A stretch of DNA of 64,000 nt from Candidatus Obscuribacterales bacterium (GTDB lineage: Bacteria; Cyanobacteriota; Vampirovibrionia; Obscuribacterales; Obscuribacteraceae), in the NCBI GenBank assembly GCA_031292355.1, contig JARLHI010000003.1:62001-126000 (forward strand). Reading direction: 5' to 3'. The position numbers and the translations under genes were made by a program. The notes below the pieces were generated by a model, which searched no databases, was not told where the DNA came from, and saw only the letters and a program-made list of their open reading frames with translations. Shown in pieces: positions 16,982 to 27,200 of this stretch; positions within the stretch are counted from its first letter, which is position 1, and each line of letters begins with the position of its first letter.

Positions 16982-19261
16982 CTAGACTTTCTGACTTTGC
17001 CGTTCGCGAATCAGATTGAGAGCCGAACCTGCTTTAAACCAGCCAATTTGCTCTTCAGTCATTGTGTGTTTAAGGACGATCGTTTCGTGCGTGCCATCAG
17101 CGTGCTCAATCAGCATATCTACTGGGTGTTCGGGTTTGAGCTCGCTGAGGTTGAGGAGACTTACTCGATCTTTTTCTTGAATCTTGTCGTAGTCGGCAGG
17201 ATTGGCGAAGGTGAAGGCGAGTATGCCTTGCTTTTTCAGATTGGTTTCATGAATACGGGCGAAACTACGCACTACAACCGCTTTGCAGTTCAAGAAGCGT
17301 GGTGACATAGCCGCGTGTTCACGACTGGAGCCTTCGCCATAATTCTGGTCGCCCACTACGATCCAACCGAGGTTTTCCTTTTTGTAGTGGCGAGCAACAG
17401 CTGGGTATGAGGCTGTTTCGCCATTAAGCACGTCGAGCCCCTGCCCGACTTCTTTAGTGAAAGCATTGATGGCGCCAATAAACATATTGTCGCTGATTTT
17501 GTCCAGATGACCGCGGTAACGCAGCCACGGACCAGCCGCTGATATGTGATCGGTCGTGCATTTGCCGAGTGCTTTAAGCAACACCGGCAATTTGACGAAA
17601 TCTTTGCCATTCCATGGAGTGAACGGCTCGAGCAATTGCAGTCTTTCGCTGTCTGGTTTGACGGATACAGTCACTTTATCGCCATCTACAGCTGGTGCGA
17701 TGTAGCCGGTGTCTAAAGTGATAAAACCATTTGCTGGAAGTTCGGGCGCAACCGGTGGCTGCAATTGTACGAGCGTGCCATCAGATGCGGTTAGTTTATC
17801 TTTAAGCGGATTGAAGGCCAAGGTGCCTGCAATCGCAAACGCTGTGACGATTTCAGGGCTGCCGATAAAGGCCAATGTTTCTGGATTGCCGTCGTTGCGC
17901 TTTTGGAAATTGCGATTGAACGAAGTGATGATCGAGTTCTTCTCGCCTGTTTTGATATCATCTCGTTTCCACTGACCGATGCACGGTCCGCAGGCATTTG
18001 CGAGCACTGTTCCGCCCATGCTTTCGAGAGTTTCCATTTGACCATCGCGCTCAATGGTGGCATGAATTTGATCAGAGCCTGGTGAAATCAAAAAACCAAC
18101 TTTTGCTTTTAGACCGTGGTCGACGGCTTGCTTAGCGATATGTGCAGCGCGACTCATATCCTCGTAAGAAGAATTTGTACAGCTGCCAATCAAGGCATAG
18201 CTCAAATTGGCTGTGTATCCTTTCTCCTTGACTTCATCAGCCAGAGCAGAAACTGGTCGGGCTAGATCGGGCGTGTGGGGGCCAACTACGTAAGGCTCGA
18301 GTGTATCGAGGTCGATTTCGACAACCTGGTCGTAGTATTGATGCGGATCTTGCGCGGTTTCGGGGTCAGCAACCAGATATTGTGCAAATTGTTCAGCAAG
18401 ATCCGCAACCTCAGCTCGTCTTGTTGCCCGCAAATACCTGGACATGCGTTCATCGAAAGGAAATACAGAAGTTGTCGCACCCAGTTCAGCGCCCATATTA
18501 GTGATTGTGGCTTTGCCTGTGCAGCTGATTGACTTTGTTCCGTCACCAAAGTACTCAATGATTGCGCCAGTACCGCCTGCAACTGTGAGAATGCCAGCGA
18601 TTTTGAGGATGACGTCTTTGGGCGAAGTCCAGCCGTTGAGCTTGCCTTTCAAATGGATGCCAATTACTTTAGGCCAGCGTACGCCCCAGGCTTCTCCAGC
18701 CATTACGTCAACGGCGTCAGCGCCGCCCACACCGATAGCGATCATGCCCAGACCACCAGCATTTGGCGTATGTGAGTCAGTGCCTATCATCATGAAGCCG
18801 GGTGCCGCGTAATTTTCGAGGACTACTTGGTGGATGATGCCCGAACCTGGCTTCCAGAAACCGATACCGTGCTTGTTGCTCGCAGTTCTTAGAAAGTCGT
18901 AGACTTCCGAGTTGTCGTGTAACGCCGTTTCCATGTCCTTTTCGACGCCCACTCGTGCTTGAATCAAGTGGTCACAATGAACTGTCGATGGTACGGCGAC
19001 CATCTTTAGCTGTGCCTGCATAAATTGAAGAAGAGCCATCTGAGCGGTTGCGTCTTGCATGGCCACGCGATCGGGACGCAAGAAAGCATACGTTTCACCG
19101 CGAATCGGCGTCTTGCTTTCGGTTGGCCAGTGATCGAGGTGGGCTGTCAGTATCTTTTCGGTCAATGTCAGTGGTCTGTCATACTTTGCTCTCGCCTCTT
19201 TATATCTGGCGGGATAAGCTTCATACACTTTCTTGACTACGTTTAGATCGAGATGGGTCAT
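16982..19261 (-). CDS. Aconitate hydratase (mitochondrial-type)
   Basis: TCA and glyoxylate-cycle enzyme converting citrate to isocitrate through a [4Fe-4S] cluster. At 759 residues from the ATG at 19261 it matches the mitochondrial-type family. That start has a purine-rich site (AAGAAG) upstream, while the extra 11 residues of the longer frame are basic and unlikely. Cluster cysteines are seen in IGSCTNSS and in [11 protein letters not shown]. Substrate motifs include [13 protein letters not shown] early, and [12 protein letters not shown] in the swivelling C-terminal domain. It is divergent from isocitrate dehydrogenase, the next enzyme of the cycle, so the shared 313-base gap probably controls both. 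Confidence 0.94.
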   Translation of the reverse strand: MTHLDLNVVKKVYEAYPARYKEARAKYDRPLTLTEKILTAHLDHWPTESKTPIRGETYAFLRPDRVAMQDATAQMALLQFMQAQLKMVAVPSTVHCDHLIQARVGVEKDMETALHDNSEVYDFLRTASNKHGIGFWKPGSGIIHQVVLENYAAPGFMMIGTDSHTPNAGGLGMIAIGVGGADAVDVMAGEAWGVRWPKVIGIHLKGKLNGWTSPKDVILKIAGILTVAGGTGAIIEYFGDGTKSISCTGKATITNMGAELGATTSVFPFDERMSRYLRATRRAEVADLAEQFAQYLVADPETAQDPHQYYDQVVEIDLDTLEPYVVGPHTPDLARPVSALADEVKEKGYTANLSYALIGSCTNSSYEDMSRAAHIAKQAVDHGLKAKVGFLISPGSDQIHATIERDGQMETLESMGGTVLANACGPCIGQWKRDDIKTGEKNSIITSFNRNFQKRNDGNPETLAFIGSPEIVTAFAIAGTLAFNPLKDKLTASDGTLVQLQPPVAPELPANGFITLDTGYIAPAVDGDKVTVSVKPDSERLQLLEPFTPWNGKDFVKLPVLLKALGKCTTDHISAAGPWLRYRGHLDKISDNMFIGAINAFTKEVGQGLDVLNGETASYPAVARHYKKENLGWIVVGDQNYGEGSSREHAAMSPRFLNCKAVVVRSFARIHETNLKKQGILAFTFANPADYDKIQEKDRVSLLNLSELKPEHPVDMLIEHADGTHETIVLKHTMTEEQIGWFKAGSALNLIRERQSQKV

Positions 19262-19574
19262 TGTTTTTCTTCTTTTTTTCAAAGCGGTTGGCAAACTTTA
19301 GTTATCTTCTTGAAAGCCTCATGAACACTGTCTGATGCGACAGCGCAGTGAGATAGAAGACCATTTGATTTTACTACTCTTGGCGACGGAGTCGGGCAAG
19401 CTTCAGTAATTTGCAATCAAATTGTTGAGATGTGTTTGCGTTCTGGTGTTCTCTTCACAACTTAAAACTTGCTTTTTGTGATTTTTATGTCTAACAGGCA
19501 TAGATCGCTTTCTTCAAAAGGCTTGCTTGGGCTACAATTTGCCGCATTGCAGAAAAACTCAAGGTGATTTCAAC
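19262..19574. promoter_or_regulatory. Divergent control region between aconitase and isocitrate dehydrogenase
   Basis: 313 bases without a gene. It holds a possible stem-loop (CACTGTC...GACAG...CAGTG, about 19325-19354) and, toward icd, a TACAAT at 19533-19538 with no good -35. Promoters for both genes must lie here, but no clear shared operator is seen. Confidence 0.4.
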
Positions 19575-20828
19575 ATGGGACAAGTTATTGAAAAGACTTT
19601 CAACGGATTGAAGGTACCGCAAGGCGAAAAGATTACTTTTAAAGATGGCAAACCGGTTGTACCGGCCCACCCGATTATTCCGTTCATTGAAGGTGACGGT
19701 ATCGGTCGCGACATCTGGCGCGCTTCTCAGCGAGTGTTCGACGCCGCTGTAAAAAAGGCCTACGGAGACACGCGCTCGATTGCCTGGTACGAAGTGTTTG
19801 CTGGAGAAAAAGCGAAGAACAATCATGGAGAATGGCTCCCTGAAGGAACAATCGAAGCTCTCAAAGAGTTTCCAGTCAGTATTAAAGGACCTTTGACCAC
19901 ACCAGTTGGCGGTGGTATTCGTTCTTTGAACGTAGCTCTTCGTCAAATCTTCGATTTGTATTGCTGCGTGAGACCCGTTCGTTATTATCAAGGCGTGCCA
20001 TCACCTGTGGTATCGCCAGAAAAAATGAACGTGGTTATTTATCGCGAAAACACCGAAGATGTTTATGCAGGCGTTGAATTTGTTTCCGGCTCTAAAGAAG
20101 CTAAACAGCTCATTGACTTGATTGCTAGCTTTGGCAAAACCGTCAGACCAGATTCTGGTATCGGTATCAAACCAATCTCTAAATTTGGCTCACAGCGGTT
20201 GGTCCGTCGAGCGATCGAATATGCCATCGCTCACAATTTGCCAAGCGTAACTTTGGTGCACAAGGGCAATATCCAGAAATTCACTGAAGGCGCTTTCAGA
20301 GACTGGGGCTACGAACTTGCTGCTGAAGAATTTGCTGCCAAAGCAATTTCAGAAGATAAAGTCTGGGCTGATTTCGAAGGCAAGACACCAGCCGGCAAAG
20401 TGCTCGTTAACGATCGCATTGCCGATTCGATGTTCCAGCAAATCTTGACCAGACCGTCAGAATATTCGGTGCTTGCTACAACTAATTTGAATGGAGATTA
20501 TCTCTCTGATGCATGCGCTGCTCAAGTTGGCGGTTTGGGTATCGCCCCAGGAGCCAATATCGGCGACAGTTGCGCGATATTCGAAGCAACACACGGTACC
20601 GCACCAAAATATGCAGACAAGGATGTTATCAATCCCGGTTCTGTGATTTTGTCTGGTGTCATGATGTTTGAATTCATGGGTTGGACTGAAGTTCGCGACC
20701 TGATCAATAATGCTTTCGCTAAAACTATTCAACAAAAGCTCGTTACTTACGATTTGGAACGTTTGATGCCTGGCGCGAAGAAGCTCAAGACAAGCGAATT
20801 TGCTGATGCAATCATCAGCAATTTCTAA
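19575..20828 (+). CDS. icd: NADP-dependent isocitrate dehydrogenase
   Basis: Oxidative decarboxylation of isocitrate to 2-oxoglutarate in the TCA cycle. The ATG at 19575 is chosen because AAGGTGA (19561-19567) lies seven bases upstream; the frame's extra 16 codons do not look like protein. The substrate loop [17 protein letters not shown] contains the Ser that is phosphorylated by AceK in Escherichia coli, and [11 protein letters not shown] and the Lys in [15 protein letters not shown] are present. The C-terminal NADP site has [12 protein letters not shown]. The length of 417 residues matches the homodimeric E. coli type. No aceK is in the window. It is followed by a strong terminator. Confidence 0.95.
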   Translation: MGQVIEKTFNGLKVPQGEKITFKDGKPVVPAHPIIPFIEGDGIGRDIWRASQRVFDAAVKKAYGDTRSIAWYEVFAGEKAKNNHGEWLPEGTIEALKEFPVSIKGPLTTPVGGGIRSLNVALRQIFDLYCCVRPVRYYQGVPSPVVSPEKMNVVIYRENTEDVYAGVEFVSGSKEAKQLIDLIASFGKTVRPDSGIGIKPISKFGSQRLVRRAIEYAIAHNLPSVTLVHKGNIQKFTEGAFRDWGYELAAEEFAAKAISEDKVWADFEGKTPAGKVLVNDRIADSMFQQILTRPSEYSVLATTNLNGDYLSDACAAQVGGLGIAPGANIGDSCAIFEATHGTAPKYADKDVINPGSVILSGVMMFEFMGWTEVRDLINNAFAKTIQQKLVTYDLERLMPGAKKLKTSEFADAIISNF

Positions 20829-20870
20829 AATCTGTCGTCAGATTTTTAGCTTGTAATACAATAAAAATAA

Positions 20871-20901
20871 GTGCGATGTCTCCTTGGCGTCGCACTTTTT
20901 T
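20871..20901 (+). terminator. Intrinsic terminator after icd
   Basis: A 10-base stem (GTGCGATGTC with GGCGTCGCAC, G-U pairs included), loop TCCTT and six T at 20896-20901. It lies about 45 bases after the icd stop. Confidence 0.9.
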
Positions 20902-20967
20902 CGCGGTGAAATTTAATTTTTTTTGCTGGCGCCCTTGAACCATTTAAGAAGGAAATTTGTCTAACCC

Positions 20968-20993
20968 GTTGGAGAAAAAAATATTTTTCCAAC
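20968..20993 (+). repeat. Inverted repeat before the DUF6088-like gene
   Basis: GTTGGAGAAA (20968-20977) pairs with TTTTTCCAAC (20984-20993), with one G-U. The repeat ends eight bases before the GGAGGT ribosome site of the next gene. It could be a protein-binding operator for autoregulation or an mRNA hairpin limiting translation. Confidence 0.5.
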
Positions 20994-21018
20994 CGTGACC
21001 TGGAGGTAGATTTTCTGT

Positions 21019-21627
21019 ATGGTTTCAGACTACATCAAAAATAAAATCAGCAGCGCAAGCCCCGATACACTGTTTTTCAATCGCGACTTTATCAATTTCG
21101 GTGCGCGCAGTGCCATCGACATGTGCTTGAGCCGAATGGTGATCAAGGGTTTTCTCAGACGATTATGCTATGGCATTTACGTTCGCTACGACTGTGAAAG
21201 AGAATATACAGCTACCGAGCTTGGCGAAGCAAAAGCGAAGCGTTTTGATCGTGTCGTCACGGTTCATCCAATAGACACGGCGCGACAACTAAAATTCACC
21301 GAACGTAGATTGATTGGGAAGACGTTTCACGCGCAGGGGCGAACGACTTCTTTCCGCTCGCCGGAAGGGCGTATCTTTTATCATGCGACGTCATCACGTC
21401 GAGTGGCTCTTAAACATATAGATTCTGGAGCTGCAATTGATGCCCTCTGGTGGCTCAAACGCGGCGTTGCTACCGAGGAGCACGTGCTGTCTGTTCTGCA
21501 AAAAATGAAACGTGCAGAAAAGGAAGAATTTCTATGGTCTCATGATTTGATGCCTGGCTGGTTATCCGATCTTGTGCACAGCGCCTGCAATTGGAAAATT
21601 GTTTTTCCTCTGAAAAATCGCGCATAG
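21019..21627 (+). CDS. AbiEi/DUF6088-like antitoxin-type protein without a visible toxin gene
   Basis: 202 residues. The N-terminal 50 are a winged-helix-like segment: FFNRDFINFGARSAIDMCL, then SRMVIKGFLRRLCYGIYVR. I recognise this layout (a 'gap-x-A-V-D-x-x-L-S-R-L' helix followed by a wing ending G-I-Y-V/W-R) from DUF6088 and the AbiEi antitoxins of type IV toxin-antitoxin pairs. The rest includes the usual later segments (IDAARQL-like, FYHATSSRRVALKH, AIDALWWLKRG). AbiEi proteins bind inverted repeats in their own promoters, and one lies just upstream here. The usual partner, an AbiEii nucleotidyltransferase, does not follow; the next gene is a permease. The family call is by memory of the pattern. 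Confidence 0.7.
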   Translation: MVSDYIKNKISSASPDTLFFNRDFINFGARSAIDMCLSRMVIKGFLRRLCYGIYVRYDCEREYTATELGEAKAKRFDRVVTVHPIDTARQLKFTERRLIGKTFHAQGRTTSFRSPEGRIFYHATSSRRVALKHIDSGAAIDALWWLKRGVATEEHVLSVLQKMKRAEKEEFLWSHDLMPGWLSDLVHSACNWKIVFPLKNRA

Positions 21628-21709
21628 TGACGTCCCCACACTCAATTTCCCGATTTGTGATAGGCTGAGCCGTCACGAATATTCGCCACACGGGACGGTC
21701 TTACACGAA

Positions 21710-22588
21710 ATGAAAGATGGTTTGCTGATTGGTTTGGCTGCAATTACAGTTTTATTTGTCTCGGTCTGGTTGCGAGCGATTTTGAATCGCCGCAAGGATG
21801 AGCCCTCAATAAGGCTGCAACCATCACCATTTGAAATTTTTCTGGGCTTTGCCACAAACTTTCTGGACACACTGGGCATCGGTTCGTTTGCCACAACGAG
21901 TTCAATGTTCAAACTGAAAAAGCTAATTGCTGATGAAGAAATTCCTGGCACTCTCAATGTGGGACATTGTCTGCCCTCGATTGTTGAAGCCTCGATTTTT
22001 ATCTCGATCGTTCAAGTTGATGTCACGACTCTCGTCTCGATGATCGGCGCATCTATTGCTGGCGCCTGGTTTGGAGCGGGAGTAGTTTCTAGGATGCCAC
22101 GATTACTAATTCAAATTTCGCTAGGACTTGCTTTGCTTGTTGCTGCTTGCTTGATGCTTGCTACTCAGTTTCATTATTTGCCCGCTGGAGGCGAAAAAAT
22201 TGGTTTGCAATCGACCGAATTAATTATTGCAATTGTTGGTAATTTTATTCTCGGGGCATTGATGACCCTTGGCATTGGCTTGTTCGCACCTTGCATGATC
22301 ATGGTCAGTTTGCTTGGCATGAACCCCAAGGCTGCATTTCCAATAATGATGGGTTCGTGCGCGTTTCTTATGGCAGTTGGCAGTATTCGCTTTGCTGCAA
22401 CCGGGCGTTACAGTCTCACAACAGCCCTGGGCTTAACGCTCGGTGGCATTCCTGGAGTTTTGATTGCTGCTTTTTTAGTAAAGTCTTTGCCATTAGATGC
22501 GGTGCGATGGCTCGTTATCGTTGTTGTCGTCTATACTTCAGCAATGCTTCTGCGTTCGGCTGCTATCTCGAAAGAAAAGGCTACTTAA
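21710..22588 (+). CDS. TauE/SafE-family membrane permease
   Basis: 292 residues with eight or so hydrophobic segments. The family's two internal repeats each begin with a G-F-x-x-x-F-x-D/G-T-L-G-I-G-type segment: GFATNFLDTLGIGSFATTS early, and LGALMTLGIGLFAPCMIMVS in the second half. TauE/SafE proteins export sulfite, sulfonates or other organic anions. The substrate here is unknown. A DHH-motif protein begins three bases after the stop, so these two genes form an operon. The Arg/Lys-rich loop after the first span fits an inside location. Confidence 0.8.
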   Translation: MKDGLLIGLAAITVLFVSVWLRAILNRRKDEPSIRLQPSPFEIFLGFATNFLDTLGIGSFATTSSMFKLKKLIADEEIPGTLNVGHCLPSIVEASIFISIVQVDVTTLVSMIGASIAGAWFGAGVVSRMPRLLIQISLGLALLVAACLMLATQFHYLPAGGEKIGLQSTELIIAIVGNFILGALMTLGIGLFAPCMIMVSLLGMNPKAAFPIMMGSCAFLMAVGSIRFAATGRYSLTTALGLTLGGIPGVLIAAFLVKSLPLDAVRWLVIVVVVYTSAMLLRSAAISKEKAT

Positions 22589-22591
22589 TCT

Positions 22592-23647
22592 GTGATCTCT
22601 TTTAAAATAAACAATATTCCGACTCTTTTTATCAAAGGCTATACTCCGGCTGATACCGATACCATCGTCGGGTTTGTCAAAAAGGTAGGCGAGCCAACAG
22701 GCGACAGTGTCGCAGATTCGGTTCTCTTCATCGATACACCGGCAACGCTGCACACTGTGGCTGCCGTACGAAAATTAAAGGCTGAAGGCTATCGAGTAGT
22801 TTTTAAAGATCACCATGGCATCGAAGCCGAGCCACGCAATGAAGTCGAGAAGAATCGCGAAATAGCAGTCAGCGAGCTACGCAAATTGCTTGGTAAAGAC
22901 TGCAATATCACTGTTCGCAGTCTGCATCCGGCTTGCAGCACGCTTGTTAAAGTAGGAGAGTTTAAAAATGCTCTGGCAATCATCGCAGATCCTGACGCTG
23001 ACGGTTTAACTGCGGCAATGAAAGCGGCTGGACTATCGTATCCAGAACTTGATGAAGACGCCGCTAAATTAGATGGACAGCCATCATTGCAGGTGACTGG
23101 CACATACATTTCGCAGCTTCTGGCTAAAGGCGTAGCGACACTGCCGCCTACTGATCCAAGAAACCCAGCAAGTCGCGACAAAGCCAAGTCGCAATTATTT
23201 TCTCAATGGGTTCTTGCCGTTCAGGGTAATGCAGATGCTCTCGCTAACCTCAAAAAGGGTGAAGCGGCTTACGATACAGCGATAAAGTTATCGCAGGAGC
23301 TGGCCGAAAATGCCCGCGAAGTAGCACCAGGGGTGATGCTCGTTGATGTAATGGATAGACTTGGATTCGATGAGGGAACACTGCAAGTTTTACTCGAACA
23401 GAAACCAAATTGCAAAATTACCGTCGTGCGCAAGGGTATCGGCCCAATCGCTGCCTTAAACGGAGTGCAGTACAGCCTCGCTGTTGCTAAGTCGTGTCAG
23501 CCAGGTCTGGATATAAGAGATTTGCTACCCAGTCAATTCGAAACGGGACCAGAAGCAGGTATCATCAGTAATGTCTCTTTTCTTTTGCACGTATCTCAGC
23601 CGGTCTGGGAAAAGCAAATTATGCCAGCCTTCAAAAATTTGAAGTAG
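22592..23647 (+). CDS. DHH-motif protein, possible phosphoesterase
   Basis: Begins with GTG three bases after the permease stop. FKDHHGIEAEPRN (near residue 70) contains the Asp-His-His that names the DHH superfamily, and ALAIIADPDADGLTAAMKAAG gives another acidic motif of the kind that binds metal. DHH proteins include RecJ nucleases, pyrophosphatases and nanoRNases. The usual first motif (H-x-x-x-D-x-D) at the N-terminus is not obvious, and the order of motifs is unlike RecJ, so the enzyme class is not certain. The C-terminal third (KITVVRKGIGPIAALNG) may be a substrate-binding domain. Coupling to a permease is seen, but its meaning is unknown. Confidence 0.6.
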   Translation: MISFKINNIPTLFIKGYTPADTDTIVGFVKKVGEPTGDSVADSVLFIDTPATLHTVAAVRKLKAEGYRVVFKDHHGIEAEPRNEVEKNREIAVSELRKLLGKDCNITVRSLHPACSTLVKVGEFKNALAIIADPDADGLTAAMKAAGLSYPELDEDAAKLDGQPSLQVTGTYISQLLAKGVATLPPTDPRNPASRDKAKSQLFSQWVLAVQGNADALANLKKGEAAYDTAIKLSQELAENAREVAPGVMLVDVMDRLGFDEGTLQVLLEQKPNCKITVVRKGIGPIAALNGVQYSLAVAKSCQPGLDIRDLLPSQFETGPEAGIISNVSFLLHVSQPVWEKQIMPAFKNLK

Positions 23648-23745
23648 CGAGAACCAAATAACTGGATTCATGTACTCTATATAGAAGTCTATATTGCCCT
23701 CTGACTTATTTCGGTCACTCATTTTTAAAGGCACTTTAATTTACG

Positions 23746-25251
23746 ATGAAAGATAATCCCTATCAGTTCGTTGCACATGGAATGGCACCCTTTGATGTGA
23801 CTGCCAGAGCAAAAGTAGAAATGGTTGCTCAGCAATTCAGTCCGGTTTTTGAACCGACTGTTTTAAAAGAAGTTGCTGACATACGCAATGCTAATCTGAC
23901 TGAAAGCAGCCTTCTCTCCACCGAAACTGCTCCCAGAGATTTGCGTAATTTACTGTGGTCGTCAATTGACAATGTTGAGTCGCGCGATCTTGACCAGATT
24001 GAATATGTCGAGCGTCTCGATGGTGACAAGGTTCGCCTCATGGTCGGCATCGCTGACGTCGACGCTTTTGTGCCGAAGGGCTCGGCGATTGATAAGCATG
24101 CTTTTCAAAATACGACTTCGGTTTACACGGGTGTGGTAACGTTTCCGATGTTGCCTGACGCACTGTCCTTTGATTTGACTTCTTTGGTGCCGGATCAAGA
24201 TCGATTGACGATGGTAATTGAACTGATCATTGACAGCACCGGACTTGTGGTCAGCAGTGAGGTATATGCGGCAGTCACGCGCAATCATGCCAAGCTTGAT
24301 TACATAAGTGTGGGCAATTGGCTCGAGCAAAATGGCCCGGCACCAGAAAATATTGCTGCCGTCTATGGTTTGACCGAGCAATTGCTTTTGCAGAACGAAA
24401 TAAAAGAACAAATCAAAGACCTGCGACTGAAGCAGGGGTCGCTTCAGTTGCAAACACCAGAAGCTGAAACTGTCGCTGTCAATGGCATCATCACAGGATT
24501 GGAACTGATTGAAGATAATCCTGCTCGTGATCTCATTGAGAATTTCATGATTGCAGCAAACATTTCCGTCTCCCACTTTCTCGCCGAAAAGAAATTCGCT
24601 TCGCTTCGTCGAATTGTTCGCGAGCCACAGCGTTGGGACGAACTCGTTAGATTGGCTAAGTCATTTGGTTTCGCTCTGGCTGCTTCGCCTGATGCAAAAT
24701 CACTCGCTGCTTTTTTAATCCAGAGAAAGAAAGCAGATCCTGTTAGATTCCCTGACTTGTCTTTAACGGTAGTCAAACTCTTAGGCCGCGGCGAGTATGT
24801 GGTTGAAGTGCCAGGGCAACCTGACATTGGTCACTTTGCGTTGGCTGTGCATGATTACACTCATGCCACGGCACCTAACCGCCGTTTCACCGATCTGGTC
24901 ACACAAAGACTGCTCAAGGCCGCAATTGCCGGAAAACCCAGTCCTTATTCGCTTGATGAATTGGAAGCTGTCGCGAAGCAGTGCACCGAAATGGAATCTG
25001 CGTCCAATAAAGTCGAAAGAACGATGCGCAAAATCAGTGCTGCTGTTCTATTGAGCAAACACATCGGCGAAACCTACGATGCCATTGTTACTGGTGTCAA
25101 AGGTGCCGAAGTATTTGTGCGTTTATTTAGACCACCAGCTGAAGGCATGGTCGTGAAGAATGGCTCGGGTTGTCATATTGGCGATAAAATCAAAGTTAAG
25201 CTTCTCTCTACTGAAGCAGAAAAAGCCTTTGTGGATTTTGCTAGAGTCTAA
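23746..25251 (+). CDS. RNB-domain exoribonuclease, short RNase II/R-like form
   Basis: 3'-to-5' RNA exonuclease of the RNase II family. The RNB core starts at DLRNLLWSSIDNVESRDLDQ and includes IADVDAFVPKGS, FPMLPDALS and the Arg-bearing YTHATAPNRRFTDLVTQRLL. Compared with the canonical D-x-D-D metal site, the last Asp is Gln (R-D-L-D-Q). I recall the same in other roughly 500-residue RNB proteins, so it may be a subfamily trait rather than damage. The cold-shock domains of RNase R are missing at the N-terminus; a short S1-like domain (AIVTGVKGAEVFVRLF) ends the protein. Its stop overlaps tail to tail with the stop of the next gene. Confidence 0.87.
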   Translation: MKDNPYQFVAHGMAPFDVTARAKVEMVAQQFSPVFEPTVLKEVADIRNANLTESSLLSTETAPRDLRNLLWSSIDNVESRDLDQIEYVERLDGDKVRLMVGIADVDAFVPKGSAIDKHAFQNTTSVYTGVVTFPMLPDALSFDLTSLVPDQDRLTMVIELIIDSTGLVVSSEVYAAVTRNHAKLDYISVGNWLEQNGPAPENIAAVYGLTEQLLLQNEIKEQIKDLRLKQGSLQLQTPEAETVAVNGIITGLELIEDNPARDLIENFMIAANISVSHFLAEKKFASLRRIVREPQRWDELVRLAKSFGFALAASPDAKSLAAFLIQRKKADPVRFPDLSLTVVKLLGRGEYVVEVPGQPDIGHFALAVHDYTHATAPNRRFTDLVTQRLLKAAIAGKPSPYSLDELEAVAKQCTEMESASNKVERTMRKISAAVLLSKHIGETYDAIVTGVKGAEVFVRLFRPPAEGMVVKNGSGCHIGDKIKVKLLSTEAEKAFVDFARV

Positions 25252-26285
25252 AGCGCATTGCCTTTTGCCGTCGGTGTCATGTAGTCACCAGAATTGACCT
25301 GGCGACCGTCGAAATAGACCGGTATTTGATTGGCAATTCCATAGATATCGGTATGTGCGCGCCTTTTCTCGTTGAGCAGACAGGCGATATTCCATTCGTC
25401 ATGGCCGCCGAGGCTGAAATTGGTGCTGGCTTTGGTGGCATAGTATTTGAAAAAATCGAGGCGCTTCTGGCGCCAGAGGTCTTTTTCTACCGGTATATCA
25501 AGATTGAGAGGACGGCAGATGCCGTTAGGTTCAAGACAATCAAAATCGCGTCTGAAATCCGAGTCAATAGTGTATTTTCGAGCAAAGTAAATTTCGACTG
25601 CCTGCGAAAGAGACTTGGCTTCTCCTAGAAAAAATTCCTGAACATCGGCTGGACCAATGCAATAAATAACATCGATGATATTGCCGCAATTCGGTACCAC
25701 TGGATTTGCGCCCTTATAATAGTCGTCTTCGACCATAATTTTAGTCCACATGCGCATGTAGTCGCCGCCAGTTGGTGGGCACTTTTTGACCATTGCCTCG
25801 AGATCAATTTTACGACCTGTCTCTCTGTAAATAGCTTCAGCATGCTGCAGGATGAGTCCGGTACCTTCTTTAGATTCCATTTGATACTTAGTGGGATTGA
25901 GGATGAAGAAACGCTCGCCCCACTTCGCCATCAGGTTGCGCTCGACTGCGCCTACAATGTCGACATTAGTTGAAAAATGACCGCCGCCTACACTCGATAT
26001 CGCGCAGCTCAAATAGACGATGATGCGACTGTCGGCATGTGCTCGTCGAAGGTCTTCTTTGATCAAGGTGGTCTGGCGGTCGAATAACAATTCCCAGTCA
26101 CCAGTTTGCCACTCGAATTCAATAGGAAAATCTGCTACTGGTCGACCTCGACTGAATCCTTCTTTGCTTGGAGGCGCTGACGTCGCGTCTGGCGTGTTTG
26201 CACTGACGCCCCCTGGAGATGTACTTGCCGCCTGGATATTATCGATTTTTTGATTTCTATCTGAGTTTTCATCTTGATTTGGCAC
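25248..26285 (-). CDS. Conserved-looking protein of unknown function
   Basis: Starts with GTG, with AGGAAAA just upstream. The first 50 residues are Ser/Ala/Asn/Pro-rich and probably disordered. The remaining 295 are a folded domain with many aromatic and charged residues and 5 Cys. The segment IIVYLSCAISSVGGG followed by RFFILNPTKYQ looks like the first strand and nucleotide-binding turn of a Rossmann-type alpha/beta fold. It recalls the Y-L-(S/A)-G-P-I of nucleoside 2-deoxyribosyltransferases, but the match is too weak to name. No signal peptide or membrane span is seen. It is convergent with the RNB gene, sharing stop-codon bases. Confidence 0.6.
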   Translation of the reverse strand: MPNQDENSDRNQKIDNIQAASTSPGGVSANTPDATSAPPSKEGFSRGRPVADFPIEFEWQTGDWELLFDRQTTLIKEDLRRAHADSRIIVYLSCAISSVGGGHFSTNVDIVGAVERNLMAKWGERFFILNPTKYQMESKEGTGLILQHAEAIYRETGRKIDLEAMVKKCPPTGGDYMRMWTKIMVEDDYYKGANPVVPNCGNIIDVIYCIGPADVQEFFLGEAKSLSQAVEIYFARKYTIDSDFRRDFDCLEPNGICRPLNLDIPVEKDLWRQKRLDFFKYYATKASTNFSLGGHDEWNIACLLNEKRRAHTDIYGIANQIPVYFDGRQVNSGDYMTPTAKGNAL

Positions 26286-26348
26286 GAGATTTTCCTGTTT
26301 GCCTTGCGCTCAGATTATAAGTAATTGTCTCCAGAAATACACTCCAAT

Positions 26349-27200
26349 CTATTTGCTTGTGGTGATTTGCCCTTTAACTGTCGCTACAGGGATTTTGGCA
26401 CCGTTTGCTTGAAGGGCCTTTCGACCAACCTCCAGCTGCCGGTATTCTTCCTTGAGCGTGGCGTATTCTGCCGCAAGTTCTTGCTCTTTCAAATAGCGGC
26501 TATTTTGTTTAGTGATATCGGCGTCGCCTTGTGCGCTTGCCCCAATGGCATTATTTAGGCGATCTTCTGACTCGGCGAGTTGAGCTTCTTCTGCATTGAG
26601 CTTTTGCATATTTGTGCGCAATCTATTTTGCGCTGCAGCAGCATCCCCGACGGCTGCGCGCATGGCGGGACAAATATGCGGTGGTGCTACGTCTTGCATG
26701 TGGTACTGCCCACAGTGTATTTCGTAGCTGAGTTTGTTTCGCTCGAATTCCTGTTCGCTTGCATGACATTCACCGACTTGCTCTCTCACTTGTTTAGTGT
26801 GTTCTCGATAATCTCTGGCATGCTGCGCGAAAGTCTGCAGATCCGATTTGAACATCACCTTCGCTTGAGCAAGCTGGGCACCGTTCAGGCGTCTTATTTT
26901 CGGCGCGATTTTAGATTGGTAGGCGTTGGCGTTCCCTTCGAGGCGTTTAGCGTCTGACGTTGCTTTGGCCGTTTGGGCAATGAGCAACTGAGCGTGCCTC
27001 TGGTAAGCGCGTGCGTGTTCTAAAATCTCTCTGGCGCTTTCAATGCGATCATTCATTTGATCAATTTTTTGATCATTTTTTTGATTATTCTGGTCGACTT
27101 CATTGTTTTGAGTCGAGCCAGAATGCGGACAAATGAAAGTCAGGATAAAAGCAAACGATGGCACCACTATTTTCGAGAGCGTCAGTTTTCCTTTAACCAT
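26349..27200 (-). CDS. Secreted coiled-coil protein
   Basis: Signal peptide (MVKGKLTLSKIVVPSFAFIL, cleavage near Ser/Thr 28-30), then an Asn/Gln/Asp-rich spacer with repeated QNNQKNDQKIDQMND. After this come about 220 residues of Ala/Glu/Gln/Arg-rich helix, a long coiled coil. A central cysteine group (GECHAS, YEIHCGQYH, PPHICPAM) may form disulfides outside the cytoplasm. It overlaps the end of the upstream TPR gene by 8 bases, so the two are translationally coupled. It may be a structural or assembly factor of the envelope. I do not recognise a family. Confidence 0.7.
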   Translation of the reverse strand: MVKGKLTLSKIVVPSFAFILTFICPHSGSTQNNEVDQNNQKNDQKIDQMNDRIESAREILEHARAYQRHAQLLIAQTAKATSDAKRLEGNANAYQSKIAPKIRRLNGAQLAQAKVMFKSDLQTFAQHARDYREHTKQVREQVGECHASEQEFERNKLSYEIHCGQYHMQDVAPPHICPAMRAAVGDAAAAQNRLRTNMQKLNAEEAQLAESEDRLNNAIGASAQGDADITKQNSRYLKEQELAAEYATLKEEYRQLEVGRKALQANGAKIPVATVKGQITTSK

